NCBI GenBank assembly: GCA_014898425.1
Contig: RCSZ01000011.1
Location: 1,796,501 to 1,860,500 of the forward strand
Reading direction: 5' to 3'
Source of the DNA: Botryotinia globosa
Taxonomy: Eukaryota > Ascomycota > Leotiomycetes > Helotiales > Sclerotiniaceae
Length of the DNA stretch: 64,000 nucleotides
Positions 22,707 to 33,508 of this stretch are shown here, one piece after another. A model generated the notes under the pieces. The model saw only the letters and a program-made list of their open reading frames with translations. It searched no databases and had not been told where the DNA came from. Numbering within the stretch: the first letter of the stretch is position 1; every line of letters starts with the position of its first letter. The position numbers and the translations under genes were made by a program.

Positions 22707-25276
22707 ATGAATCTTGAGTCACATCGCAAAGAGAAACGCATAGGAGTAGCATGTGAGGAGTGTCGAAAGAGAAAACGGAAGGTAGGCTAGGGCAGAATTC
22801 GTATAGATATATCTAGCCGTAGATCCCGCAGAGCATTAGCTGAAATTTTCTAGTGTGGTGGCCTACACCCATCATGCACTCTCTGTAATGTATCTCAGAA
22901 GGATTGTCAATATGCAGGAACTATTGAAACACTCAAGTGAGTGATGCTGTACTTGGTACCATCACGTACTGATCTGATTGTATATGTATCAAGACGCAAA
23001 CAATGGGATGCAGAGTACGTGGCTGTTTTGGAAGAGCAGAGCTCTACACTTCGTGCACAGGTGACACAGCTGCAGGCTAGCCAAGCTTCATGTTTAGTGT
23101 CGTCCGAAAATCCTTCCAGTACTTTGTCGTGCGAGAATACGTCGAAAGCTCCAAGCTTACCATCTCATCAACCCAATGTTTTGGTCGGGGAGCAAAGGAA
23201 TACGGCGAGTACAGAGCTTCCGTTGTCTTCTTCAGCTATTAATGATATTGCCACACTAGTGTGGAGACTTGACCTTGGTGACAAAGGAGAGCCGATGTTC
23301 AGTGGACCATCTGGTAATTTCTGTATTCCTTCCTCCGCCGATGCAGTGGGTGCCAGATCTGAAGCGCGTAAAAGGTCACAGGTATTCAACAATATGATGC
23401 CCATCCACGACGCCTGTTACAATCTGAGCTTGAAAATGAATCTCATGGATTTGTTTTTGACTCAGCTCAATCCTGTGCATCAATTTATTCCTCCTTCTTA
23501 TACACTATATCCCGAACTCTATCCTTTTGATGAGCCGGCGCTGGATCTTTTGTACGGATCTGTTTTTTGCGGCCGGAGCTCTTTTTTCGACGGTTCAGGA
23601 AGAGAGGAATGCGGGGAAGGAATTCGAAGAATGCATGGATATGAAATCGGTCAAGGCTTGTCGTGAACAACCATCCCTACCGCTGGTTCAAGCACTAAGC
23701 ATCATCGCGTGGAGGGAATTCAGTCAGGAACATAATATTTGTGCCTCTCTATATCTGTAAAACTTCATGTCCAAATCTGTGTAATCTTGCTAAATGGTGT
23801 TCTTTAGCTATGGCCAGTGGTCTTGCTATGGGTTTTGGTCTTCATGCGATTGGTCTAGGTGCTCTTTCCAAGTCTGACACTTCTAAGAGACTTTTGGAAG
23901 AAGAGCAGGAGAATCGACTCAGAACATTCTGGTCATTGTTCTTTATCGATCGGTAAGATTTGTCATCTCAAATGGCCCATGGCAACATTTCCACAAACAC
24001 TTGATATTAATACTTTTATTTATTTATTTATAGAATAGCTGCCACTATGCTTGGCATCAGTTGTGTAGCCCCATGGCGTCGTGTGAAAATGCCGACTCTA
24101 CACTCTCTATTGGGCGCAGAGGCCTCACATGATGGGCTTGCCTTCAGCTATAACTGTGGACTTTGGCAATTGCACGATCAATTCATGGACCAAATGTAAC
24201 ACATGCCCCCCACACAGAAAGGAAATTCATACTAACATCGAAGCAGATATTCTTTCGAATTCAAAGCCTTGGAGCTTTCCCAAAGAAATCGCTTACTACT
24301 CTTGGCACGAGCAGAACTTCTAGCATTCAAGCAAGCTATGCCATCTTGGCTGCTAGTTCCCACTTCCACAACTGCATCTATACCACCACGCTCCGCCCTC
24401 TTCCTCCAAATGTCCTATCAAATGTCTCTTCTCATGATTCATCGCCCTTATCTCGGCTATCCACCTGCAAGTGATTCATTTTCACTTGCCTTTGCGACGA
24501 TATCATCTGCTGCAATTCGCATGACGCATTATATCCACTTATTCCGCAAACACTATCTAGCAGAATCCATATGCACACTACCATCTTCGGGCAATACTAA
24601 GCAGAGTAAACCTACCGCTGCACTTCCATTCATCGTTCATCATATCCTCAAAGCATCCACCATGCATCTTCTCTTCAGTACCTCGCGCACACTAACTCAA
24701 ATATCCCTCGCGCGCCGTAGACTCCAGATATGCATGGAGACTCTAACGGCTCTACAAACTCAGTGACCAGTGGCTAGCAAAGCGATTGCGCAGATCCAAG
24801 AGTTGGTTGTTCAGTGGAATGTCGTTGATGCGTTGCCGCTCAAGTGGAGCTTCGTTGGCGAAGTATCCCAGCCAAATCCAATACCGACGCTGGCAAACTC
24901 GATCTCGGTTCAACAAGCTGATACAAGCAATTCAATTCCAAATAGTTCAAATACTACTCAAAATTCTACAGCCAATCTATCAGAGATATTTGATACTAAT
25001 ACAATCACAACTCCAGAATTTCTCGCGGATAGTCGCGACGATATCTGTGATCCTCACACCTTTCTTCCACACGCGGCTGACCCGGCTCAAGAATTTGATC
25101 CGAATGTCAATACCGCAGCATTCTCGGTAGAAGACGGAGATGAATCGTGGATGGGTCAACTTGATTTCATGCTAAACGACGATGCCAACTCAAGTTCTTT
25201 GTGGAGAGATTCCTCTCAGTTTCCTGATATTCTTAGTCCTGCTCGTGATTTTGACCTTGGAGGGTGTGATTTTTGA
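22707..25276 (+). pseudogene. Zn2Cys6 transcription factor with MHR domain, disabled
   Basis: Exon 1 (22707-22781), intron GTAGGC/TTCTAG, exon 2 (22854-22936), intron GTGAGT/ATCAAG and exon 3 (from 22994) encode a Zn2Cys6 binuclear cluster with spacing C-X2-C-X6-C-X6-C-X2-C-X6-C (CEEC...CGGLHPSC..C), then a linker. A fungal transcription-factor (MHR) domain follows (YPFDEPALDLLYGSVF, AWREF, FFIDRIAATMLG). The reading breaks three times. A run of six T at 23573-23578 shifts the frame by +1. Another +1 shift lies between about 23735 and 23756, just before a probable intron at 23757-23807. An in-frame TGA at 24764-24766 stands where TQ-W-PVASKAI would read, a TGG to TGA change. Other introns are 23953-24033 and 24196-24246. 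The acidic C-terminus ends at 25276. Assembly error is the alternative for the single-base slips. Confidence 0.8.
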
Positions 25277-25601
25277 TGTTACGGATTTGCGGACGGATCA
25301 TTCGGCTTAGATGGATTGGATAGGTTATGATGGTGGCAGACACATCCTCGCGACAGAGATTATGTGGGATACTTTATTGGAGTTTTTAATGTCGTGTGTT
25401 TAGTGGCCGAGAAAAAGCGAGGATACAATTTTGATTCTTGTTATGGATGGATTCTTTGAAATATATAGTATCATATCGTTCGTTATGATATGATATGAAA
25501 CTAGTGATAATAAAAACTGGATTTAGAGTTCTTATTTGAATTCTAAACTCCATTCATTACACACAAGCCCAACACATTATCCCTTCCCCGTTTCCTTCCC
25601 C

Positions 25602-25946
25602 TCACCTCTTCCCCCTCTTCCCCCCCTCGCCTCCCTCGCCCTCCCCATCCAAAGCCACCACCCCAATCTCAACCTTCATCTCCTGATCCCCCAATCTCTC
25701 TACCCCCACACACGTCCAGATAGGCTTATAATGCAGCATCCACTTCTTGAAGTTCTGCGTCATGGCCGCGAGGGCATCGTCGCTCATATCCACGTGGTAC
25801 GAATTCACGCGGAAGACTTAGCTCCAGCCGAGACCACCGGCGTGCTGGAGGTAGAGCTGTACGTTGGCGAAGGCTTGGTCGATTTGGGAGGAGAGGATGG
25901 GTGGGGGGGAAGGCGGGGTAGAGATTGCTGTGTGAGCCCCAGCCGC
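25602..25946 (-). pseudogene. RidA/YjgF/L-PSP family remnant
   Basis: The minus strand holds a last-exon-like segment of a fungal RidA-family protein (imine/enamine deaminase fold): QIDQAFANVQLYLQHAGGLG and VNSYHVDMSDDALA, then GVERLGDQEMKVEIGVVAL. It is broken by TAA at 25818-25820 (WS-*-VFRVNSY, where Q is expected, so CAA to TAA) and by a frame change near the C-run at 25900-25915, before GGWG. Upstream of 25946 the sequence runs into GAGTTGGTT microsatellite and no first exon is found. The end is also unusual, with a Gly/Glu/Lys-rich tail. It converges with the disabled Zn2Cys6 gene. The family identity is fairly clear; it cannot encode a functional protein as read. Confidence 0.7.
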
Positions 25947-28459
25947 CTGGTGGGGAGAGTTGAGTTGGTTGAGTTGGTTGAGTTGAGTTGAGTGGATGGG
26001 AGATGGGAGATGGGAGATGGGAGATTTAATGTATTATAATGTAATTAGAATAATAGATGATGTGGGAGTGAGTTTTGAAGGAAACTTTCTGGGGTTAAAT
26101 CTTTTGGTTGTTTGGGTTATGTGTATTTGGAGAGTGAAGATGAGGATGACGATGAGGGTGAGGAGGTTTATATAAGTATACATATAAATACAATTACTCC
26201 ACAGTAAAGTGGAATTTGAATCATCGATCGTGCTTATACTTTCCTGGTAGAAAGAAATTGGAATTTTTAATTCCGCCTGCTTGGTAAGATGGATGGATTT
26301 AGTTTAGTAAGTAAGGAAGTGAGGAAGAAAGTATTCTTCTCTATGAGTAATGATACGTACACAAGTAATAAAATAAATCCAATACCATCGGGTAAAGGAA
26401 TCTCATCGTCCAATCGTGAGGTGTGTTACCTATAGCTATCTACCTAGGTCGTCAAACTCTATCGCGGCGGAATCGTAATGCCGCCGCTAAGGTGGATGGT
26501 GGATTTCCGTACGTGCTTGGTGAGAGGGGTTGTGTTTCGGGTATCTACCTAGCTAGATATGCTATTTGGCAATAGAAATAAAAATTGTTTTTGGAAAAAT
26601 TTTGCGATGGCAGAGAATGAAGTGGGAATTTGTTTGTTCGATTACCGTGCTGGTGTAACTTACATTGAGGTAGGTAGGTGTTGATTTAAAGTTTTCGAGA
26701 CGCTCGCTTAGACGAAAATGAAGATTGATCTTCTTCGGTTGCTTGTTATGATACTGGTTATTCTCTCATTTGGTTTTGGTTTTTGTTTTTGGGTTCAGAA
26801 TTATACAAGATAGGATATCTTTTTATCAATACGGGTATGTTAGATCCTCTGAAATAACTTAACTAGATATTCTGAAATTCATTAATGAGAATAGAGTTTC
26901 TTCTTTTGAATTCATTCTCTTATTAAGTAATAGACTATCTATCCCCTAGAGTGCGAACAAATAACGCCCTAACTTAATGAGGAGTTATTAATTAATTAGA
27001 TTATTAGGATTCCTTACATTTAATCTAATATTTACAATTATTCGTTAATATAAAATTCAATCAATATCATTTTTATATTGAAATTTTGAATATAATAATA
27101 TATACTAATTTTCAATTTTCAATCTTTTTTTAAATTTAAAAAACTCGAAATTTGAAATCAATAATCTAATTTATAAATAATATAATTGAAACCCCATTTA
27201 AATAGTTAGTCTATTCAATAAAGCTTTATTATTCAAAATATATCGCATAGATCATATAGACATCATTTGTCCGCACTCTAGGGGATAGAGGCTTCTGAAG
27301 TGAAGATTATACTAATATATTGTTTCTTTATACATCAAATGCTTCTCGATCATAATATTACCCACTTACCTGTTGCTGATAATACTAAATTGTTATACGA
27401 TTAGAAATAAACGTCCATTCGTATCACTCATGAATCCGAAGTTATGAATGAATTCGAAATTTCGAAATCGATATATTTTCTCTCGGTAAATTGCTATTAG
27501 ATAGAGAGGTTAGAATCTGTTGGATTTCGAATCATGGATTTTTGGATATACTATCGTTGATTTATGGAAGGTATGTATGTACATGGGCTTCCAAAACTGA
27601 CTCGGAATTTCCTTGCGGTATGAGTACTGGGATATTCTGAGACTAACATGTATGTGTATGCGTGTGTGTGTGTATGCAGTCGAGAAGAACTTTGTATAGC
27701 GAAGATATTAGGAAAGTTATCTTCGGAATCTCATTTCGTTGATTAAATTCACAATCAACTAAACGAATCGGGTGAGTAAGCGGAAGCGGGAGACCAATTT
27801 GTTACTATCTATGATCTGATATATCTATTTGTTATAGATTTATTCTATCTATACCGTACGAATGTGCTATGCATGTTATCATAGTCAAAACTATGTGCTA
27901 CTCGTGTAATAAAGACTACCTCTACACCTCTTTTCAACAAAACCCCCGAAGAAAAAGATATAATTACAGCATGATTTCTGAGACACCTAGTCGTACACTT
28001 GTTTTCGAAATTTATTTTGTACATGCATCCTAAGATATACTTGATCAACTTCAATTAATTCGACATACTAGAATTTGCCAAATCTGAGGTGGATATTAAA
28101 CGTATGAAGCTTTATTGAAAGGTGCTCAAATAGACTATTATCTCTCATAATAACAACACGGTTGTGAACGCCAAAAGCTATGGATACCTACCACAGGTAA
28201 CCCCTTTCGAAGAGCCATGAAGTTCCTAAAACACAAAGCTATCCCTGAACCCTCCAAAACAGTCGATATGAACTCCTCCACTCGGTACCCGATATCTAGA
28301 ACCTGACTGCTCGAGAAAGCGACCCAAAACCATGATCACTACCGCAATTTAACATCTTTCCGTCTGCACATCCTAGACCGTACATTTGTAACATCGAATC
28401 TTATAATGTGAAGGCGAAAGCAGTCGGATATCATGATAAAAAGCTTCCCCGGAACGACC
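25947..28459. other. Intergenic region with one MITE, no gene
   Basis: Contains GGGAGAT and GAGTT microsatellites (25965-26025), a MITE at 26942-27285 and a TG-rich stretch near 27655-27680. No open frame here has a domain or splice pattern I can support. Confidence 0.5.
26942..27285. mobile_element. TA-inserting MITE (TCCCCTA family), copy 2, inverted
   Basis: TIRs TCCCCTAGAGTGCG and CGCACTCTAGGGGA, flanked by TA on both sides. In reverse complement its interior aligns with copy 3 (63594-63934): TTGAATAATA, the ATTTTGATTTCAAAT-like core, and TTTTATAT-rich blocks in the same order. It is 344 bp, non-coding and AT-rich. Confidence 0.85.
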
Positions 28460-28745
28460 CTAGAGAACTTGATACGCATTTCTATTTTCAAGTCTAAATA
28501 ATTCTTAGTTTGCCTTCTTCATCACCCTCCCAGGTATCAATAAATATGAAAACTTACTGTGACAATCTAGCTTTAAGAGCTGAGTTTTTCTCCTTCAACT
28601 TGATGATTTTCTTTTGCGCCTCCTCAAGATCTGCTCGGAGGTTCTTACTCTCGGCGTTTTCGAGGAAGATTGCGAGAATCCTATGAATGATATTGATAAA
28701 GTACCAATTCTTCAAGAGGTTCTCTAGTTCTTCGCCGAAGGACAT
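28460..28745 (-). CDS. 73-aa helical/coiled-coil protein, one intron
   Basis: Exon 1 is 28558-28745 and exon 2 is 28460-28493. The 64-nt intron has donor GTAAGT, an AACTAAG branch and acceptor TTATTTAG; phases fit (188+34 = 222 nt). Start context CCCACCATGTC is strong. Residues 1-30 form an amphipathic/hydrophobic helix (WYFINIIHRILAIFL), followed by a charged coiled coil (residues 33-68, LEEAQKKIIKLKEKN). No family recognised. The layout matches the 114-aa neighbour at 31135-31548 (same strand): hydrophobic N-terminus, one intron and a C-terminal coiled coil. It could be a membrane-attached small protein; function unknown. Confidence 0.55.
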
Positions 28746-29668
28746 GGTGGGTAGATAATGCTGTGGTGATGTGTTATGTGACGGAAATCGAAATCAGGAA
28801 GAGAGAGAAATTGTAGATGGATGATAGAATGTTGTTATTGCGAAGATAATTTTGGGTTGGAATCGTAAGAAGTGATGGCTTTTGAGCAACTGGAAACTCG
28901 GTTGATTAATATTGTTCTCAATGTTACGGCAATGTGGCTTTAGAAAATGAGTCACTAGAGTGAATATTTTGAACACAATTTTCAGATACTTTTTGTTAAG
29001 ACATTTTAGATACGAGTATTCATTAGCTGTTGATACTTTCACGTTGCTGTATTCCAATATCAAGCTTTCGTTTTAGATTGTTTCATTTGCTTAGATATGT
29101 GGTGCAACTATAGTACTTGTGTGAACAAAGGGAATTCACTTCAAAGGAATGACTTCAATATAAAGGCAACTGTATTGAAAGGATTAAGCGAATGCGAAAG
29201 AGACTAGCTCTTTCAATAGTGCCTATATAAGGCCTACTACTTTCCCACTTAGCTAGCTCTTTAGATAGAATACAATTAGACATACAGGACCTACATTACG
29301 TGGGTGCTACGTCTTCCGTATCCTTCTCGAACCAACAGTACTAGACAAAAAAAAGGGCTGTAATTGAAAAACATATAAAAAAAAGTCAATTTTCAACCTT
29401 TTTATTTCTATATATTTCGAAAGCCTTATACTTGGTTATAATGAAATTTTATTATAATATATGAAATTATATAAATTTCAAGAAAAAATAAATAAAACAT
29501 TTTTAGAAATTAATTTTACTTTGAAATATTCAATTAAAGTTGATAGAATTCAAAAATTCCATTTTGTAATATTTTTGTCACGGTCATAGGATATAGGGCG
29601 CCCAAGGGGCATGTGACGGTAGGCCTTTGAGCATACCGTGTGCTGAAGAGAGCCCGCACACACATATA

Positions 29669-30187
29669 AGTCGAATACCTCACTTTCGGGCCACCTCACT
29701 TTCGGGCCACCTCACTTTCGGGCCACCCCTCTTTCGGGCCACCCCTCTTTTGGGCCACCCCTCTTTTGGGCCACCCTTTTACATCAAAAATCACTTTTTT
29801 GGCTTCTCAATATTTCTATCAATATAGAATATAATTTAATAAAAATTCATATTTATATAATTCAAACCATTTTAGATTTGCATTAAAGTTTTTAGAATTT
29901 TGTGATTTTTCTGGATTGAGATTTAAAGCTTTAAAATATCGATTTTTGAATTTGTATAGGAATTATATATAAATTTAAAACTTTTATATAATTTTCAATA
30001 ACTTTTTAATGACAATTATTAAGAGAGAATCATACATCTTTTTGAAAATTTCAAATCTGAATATATATAGAAATCAATTTTTAAAAAAAAAAAAATAGAT
30101 ATAAAGATATTGATAAGTCAAAAAAGTAGTTTTTAGTGTAAAAGGATGACTCAAAACAGAGGTGGCCCGAAAATAGAGTGGTCGATT
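29669..30187. mobile_element. Foldback MITE with internal 16-bp tandem array, copy 1
   Basis: Ends AGTCGAATACC and GGTCGATT are flanked by TA. Long imperfect inverted repeats carry CCACCCTTTTACATCAAAAA on the left and its counterpart GTGTAAAAGGATGACTC on the right. The left arm holds six tandem units of CTCACTTTCGGGCCAC and variants (29679-29774). The second family member is at 52114-52931. No transposase. Confidence 0.8.
29679..29774 (+). repeat. 16-bp minisatellite inside foldback MITE
   Basis: Six units: three CTCACTTTCGGGCCAC, one CCCTCTTTCGGGCCAC and two CCCTCTTTTGGGCCAC. The related element at 52114 has only two comparable units, so the array expanded after the copies separated. Confidence 0.85.
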
Positions 30188-31134
30188 TAATGAAAAGTCT
30201 TTATACTGTATTACATATAGTTGATTTATTACTAGTATCTACTCTAACATTTTTTTTAATCAATTTATTGTATTTTTTGATTTTCAAATATGTTAGATTT
30301 TAAATCAAAATATTAAAATCAAATGAATTTTTAAAAACGTTTTATTTATTTTTATTTTTAATCAAAATTCTATTGAGATTTTATTATGTTTTAAAATTTC
30401 AAATATAATTATTTAATTAGTAAAGAATTATGATTCTTTAAAAATATAAAAAAATGATCTTTTTTGATATGTTTTTGAGCTACGGTTCTTATTTATTATG
30501 TTTCACTATATCTAGATGCTAATAGTATCGAGAATCGAAAATCACAAGTCAAGAGATTATTCTCTTAATCATTTCATGTTTCGATTTCTTTTCCTTTTGC
30601 TATATCTCTCCCCCTTCTTCTTCTTTTTTCATTTCATTCTTCTATTTTCTCTCTACTCTCTCCCGTACGAAAAAAAGAAGTATTTAGTAGTTTTTTTCCT
30701 TTTAACCCTAGGTATCTACTACCTTTGACTTCTTCAGTTCTGAAAGATTCTGAGTTTTTGATTTCTATTCACTTTATCATTGATGCTGAATCATATAATA
30801 GTAATAGCCTTCTTCGATTGTATTACATCTTGAACTATTAGAGACTTTCATATCGAGTCAAATAACTATTAAATGTATTATAAATCAAATATTGTATACT
30901 ATAGAACTAACAGAGTGAAGGTATCAAAGAAATGCAGAGATTGCATAGGTTCAATTGATATTGTAAACTATGAAGAGAGAAGAGCTAAGCTTCGAAAAGA
31001 ATCTGACGTCATGCCTCTTTAGCTTTAATCCCAGACATGTGCTACGTACGTGTGCACCCCTGATAGTAAAATATTCTTGTTGTCGATGAATGCCTTGGTG
31101 TTCTTAACCTCTAATATAGAGGTTCCTAAAAACC

Positions 31135-31548
31135 TCAAACAACTTCGAAAACCTCATCCGCCCCACTAACATCTGGTTTAACCTTTCCTAAACCTCTTTC
31201 CGAAAGGTTTTTGAGGAGAGTATTTAGGAGTTCCTGGTTTCTGAGTTTCATCTCCGCAAGGTCATCTTTATATCGATCTCTAATAACAGTTAGCACGTAA
31301 ATCTCTAGGATTTTGTCATCGTTATTCATCAAGAATCCAATATCTTACCTTTCCGCACAGATTCCCTCAAAATTGTACTGCGCTAATTTCAGAGCTTGTT
31401 CCGACTCCTCTTTCTTGAGATTCAGAGCATGCTGTAATTCCTTTTCTTTCATTTGGTAGCCACCTAAGATGTTCACTGAGGCAACGAGTAGAAAATGGAG
31501 GACTTCATAAGCGAAAATTGCTTCGATGATACCCAGAATGGTGTTCAT
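31135..31548 (-). CDS. 114-aa hydrophobic-plus-coiled-coil protein, one intron
   Basis: Exon 1 is 31349-31548 and exon 2 is 31135-31279. The 69-nt intron has donor GTAAGA, branch GCTAACTG and acceptor TATTAG; phases fit (200+145 = 345 nt). Residues 1-30 are hydrophobic (ILGIIEAIFAYEVLHFLLVA), a signal-anchor or membrane segment. Residues 33-95 form a charged coiled coil (KEKELQHALNLKKEESEQAL...), then a short acidic C-terminus. Start context ATCAAAATG is typical. No known family. It resembles the 73-aa gene at 28460-28745 in layout and strand, so the two may be divergent paralogues. Confidence 0.55.
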
Positions 31549-33112
31549 TTTGATGGAATATGTTGTAAAAGGTGACTTGATAGTAGTAGAGCTTAGAAAT
31601 TGTCTGAGAGGAAATTTTTCCTGTCACTATCTCTAATTGTTGAAGAATGATAATGGTGGAGAGAGAGATAGTGAGAAGTTATTGAATGGTTTTTAAAAAA
31701 AAATTTGGTCATGAGCGAGAAGTTCTTTTATATTCTACTTATACTGCTGCTGAATTCTTGACTACTCGCTTATTTAGTGATTTCCGAAGACCGCACTGAT
31801 TATGCCGTAGAGGCCGTACACTGGGTGAGGGCTAGTTGGCAGTAATTTATAGATGTTTAAGCTTTGTTTTAGTTGGGTATTCAATCAAGAGAGTCGAAAT
31901 TACCTAGCTGTACTATAGTGATTTTCAAAGATCCTCGGTCGCTATCCAACCGTGGTGACATGTACTAATGAAGGATGTTTAATATTTGCGAGGATCAAGT
32001 ACGTAGCACAAGAGCTAGATATGTGCAACATATCTTTTTGAGGGGCACTAATGATTATTTGTCTTTGTAGGACCAGTCTAGTATCGGGAAGAAGACCAAG
32101 TTTGATTCATCATGCATCTAGTGGCATGAATTAGTAATGAGCATTCTATAAATTACCAGGATGAATCTTGTCATGACCATACTAGAGATGTGCAACATTA
32201 ATCTCCAAGACTCCTTATTGACATTTGTTCCTAGAACACTAGTCTACCACGCGCGAGACACAGAACCATCCCATAAGGAGTATCAACTAATGAGGAATAT
32301 TCCATGCTTACTAGGATAGGGAAAGTAATCCAAATACTAAAGACGTGCAACACAAACCTTTGGGGGTCCCTGATTGGCTTTTCCTATGGGAGACTTGTTT
32401 AGTGTCGCGCGGTGGATAAAATAGTCGTACGCTAAGGAGAAACCTTATACTGATATTATCAGAAGCTTGAAAGTACATAGACTTGATCCGAGTTGAATTC
32501 AAAGTGCATTATATCATGGTGTCCACTCATAGATACACTGAACTCGACTTGCGTTATCTCGTTCATGGTAGTGGTAGACGTGGTCATTCAATGTTATCCT
32601 TAAGAGAACCAACTGAGATCTGTGGAGAAAATTACGCAGCGACTAGTAGTCTCTCATTATTTCATCTTTCACATTCCTTTGTAATTCGTGTTCTAGATGA
32701 GAAGTTTAATATATTGCGTAAGTTTTGTCTATTTGATTGGCAACGTCGATGTGGCGACAGCTAACAACACAAATAAATTTGAGAATTATCCTCCAGATTC
32801 ATTGAGATTTGTGTACTACCAGCTCAGACCATAGAAACTCTTCATATTCTTCTCCCCGCATAAAATTCTTTAAGAAATCTAGTACATAGGTTCCAATGGC
32901 TCTTTTTCTTAAAGTCGAGAGATTATATATCTTGTATCGAAAGCCATTCAGCAAGTGCACAATAGTCGTAGAACAATTTGGAGAAAGGGTATTTGACAAT
33001 TGAATCCCTTCATTCGCGAAGCACATGTATATATTGATTCGATTCCCTGCCATGCGAGTTAATATTTGGCTCCGTATTTTTCTCGAAGAAAGAAATGGTC
33101 TTACTCATTCAG
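31549..33112. other. Intergenic region with diverged ~160-bp tandem repeats
   Basis: Contains the three-unit tandem repeat at about 31880-32430. A minus-strand open frame of 84 codons (32799-33053) lies just past the chromodomain gene. A good intron signature (GTAAGA...ATTAACTC...GGCAG, about 33038-33096) precedes it, so it could be a lost 3' exon of that gene, but a stop codon intervenes. I do not annotate it as a CDS. Confidence 0.4.
31880..32430. repeat. Three or more diverged tandem units of about 155-168 bp
   Basis: The anchor GTGCAACA occurs at 32023, 32190 and 32345. Within units the same order of short blocks recurs: AGTCTAGT or AGTCTACC, TAATGAG.ATT, and AC.AGGAT before the next anchor. 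Units are far diverged, so this is an old duplication. No coding potential. Confidence 0.55.
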
Positions 33113-33508
33113 CTACTCAAACAGTTGTTTAAGGTACCTAGACTTCGAGACCGGATTCATAGACTTATTACTATTCAAGTGCTCATAGTCTTCCTCTCCC
33201 GCCTCAAAAGCCTCTTCCCAAGCAGGTAATTCTGCAGGCGGACCAAGCGCTTTAGGATTTTCCCGATAGAACTTCTTCAACAAGTATGGCGAAGTCTTGA
33301 AGTCAGAGATGGGATACCATTCTGGATCTTCTTCACTATAGCCAACCCAAGACGCTCGAACGTATAGACTCTTCCACTTCTTTTTGACCTCGAGAATTTC
33401 TTTGACCTCCCATTCTTTGTTTTTTTCGCCTTTGCTTGTTGCTCCTGCTTTGCTAGATTGGCTGCGGGCTTCCGCTATGGAAGTATCGGCAGCTTGGGAT
33501 CGCGCCAT
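33113..33508 (-). CDS. Small solo chromodomain protein
   Basis: Single exon, 131 aa. Residues 33-66 form a chromodomain-like fold: WEVKEILEV, then LYVRASWVGYSEEDPEWYP, with aromatic residues W33, Y49, W54, Y57 and W64 in the usual places for methyl-lysine or related binding. The rest is charged and low-complexity, with a Ser/Ala-rich N-terminus. Fungal genomes carry many such short chromo genes, often linked to chromodomain-bearing Ty3/gypsy integrases. No integrase or reverse transcriptase is next to it, so domestication is one explanation and a degenerate retroelement tail another. The start at 33508 is the first ATG (GGAATGGCGC). Confidence 0.65.
   Translation of the reverse strand: MARSQAADTSIAEARSQSSKAGATSKGEKNKEWEVKEILEVKKKWKSLYVRASWVGYSEEDPEWYPISDFKTSPYLLKKFYRENPKALGPPAELPAWEEAFEAGEEDYEHLNSNKSMNPVSKSRYLKQLFE

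Larger units (their letters stand above)
28746..31134. other. Intergenic region, AT-rich, with foldback MITE
   Basis: Contains the foldback MITE at 29669-30187 and AT-rich sequence on both sides (29400-29580, 30190-30500). A T/C-rich tract lies at 30590-30660. No gene is supported. Confidence 0.5.

Noticed and set aside
25536..25991. 151-codon plus-strand frame with His/Pro-rich start
   Set aside because: Antisense shadow of the RidA remnant; the minus strand shows the recognisable protein blocks.
29118..29347. Possible solo LTR (TGTGTGAAC...CTAGACA with a TATATAAGG box)
   Set aside because: Ends look like TG...CA but no 4-6-bp target duplication was found.
32799..33053. 84-codon minus-strand frame after the chromodomain gene
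   Set aside because: Could be a lost exon (good intron signature before it), but a stop intervenes and no motif supports it.
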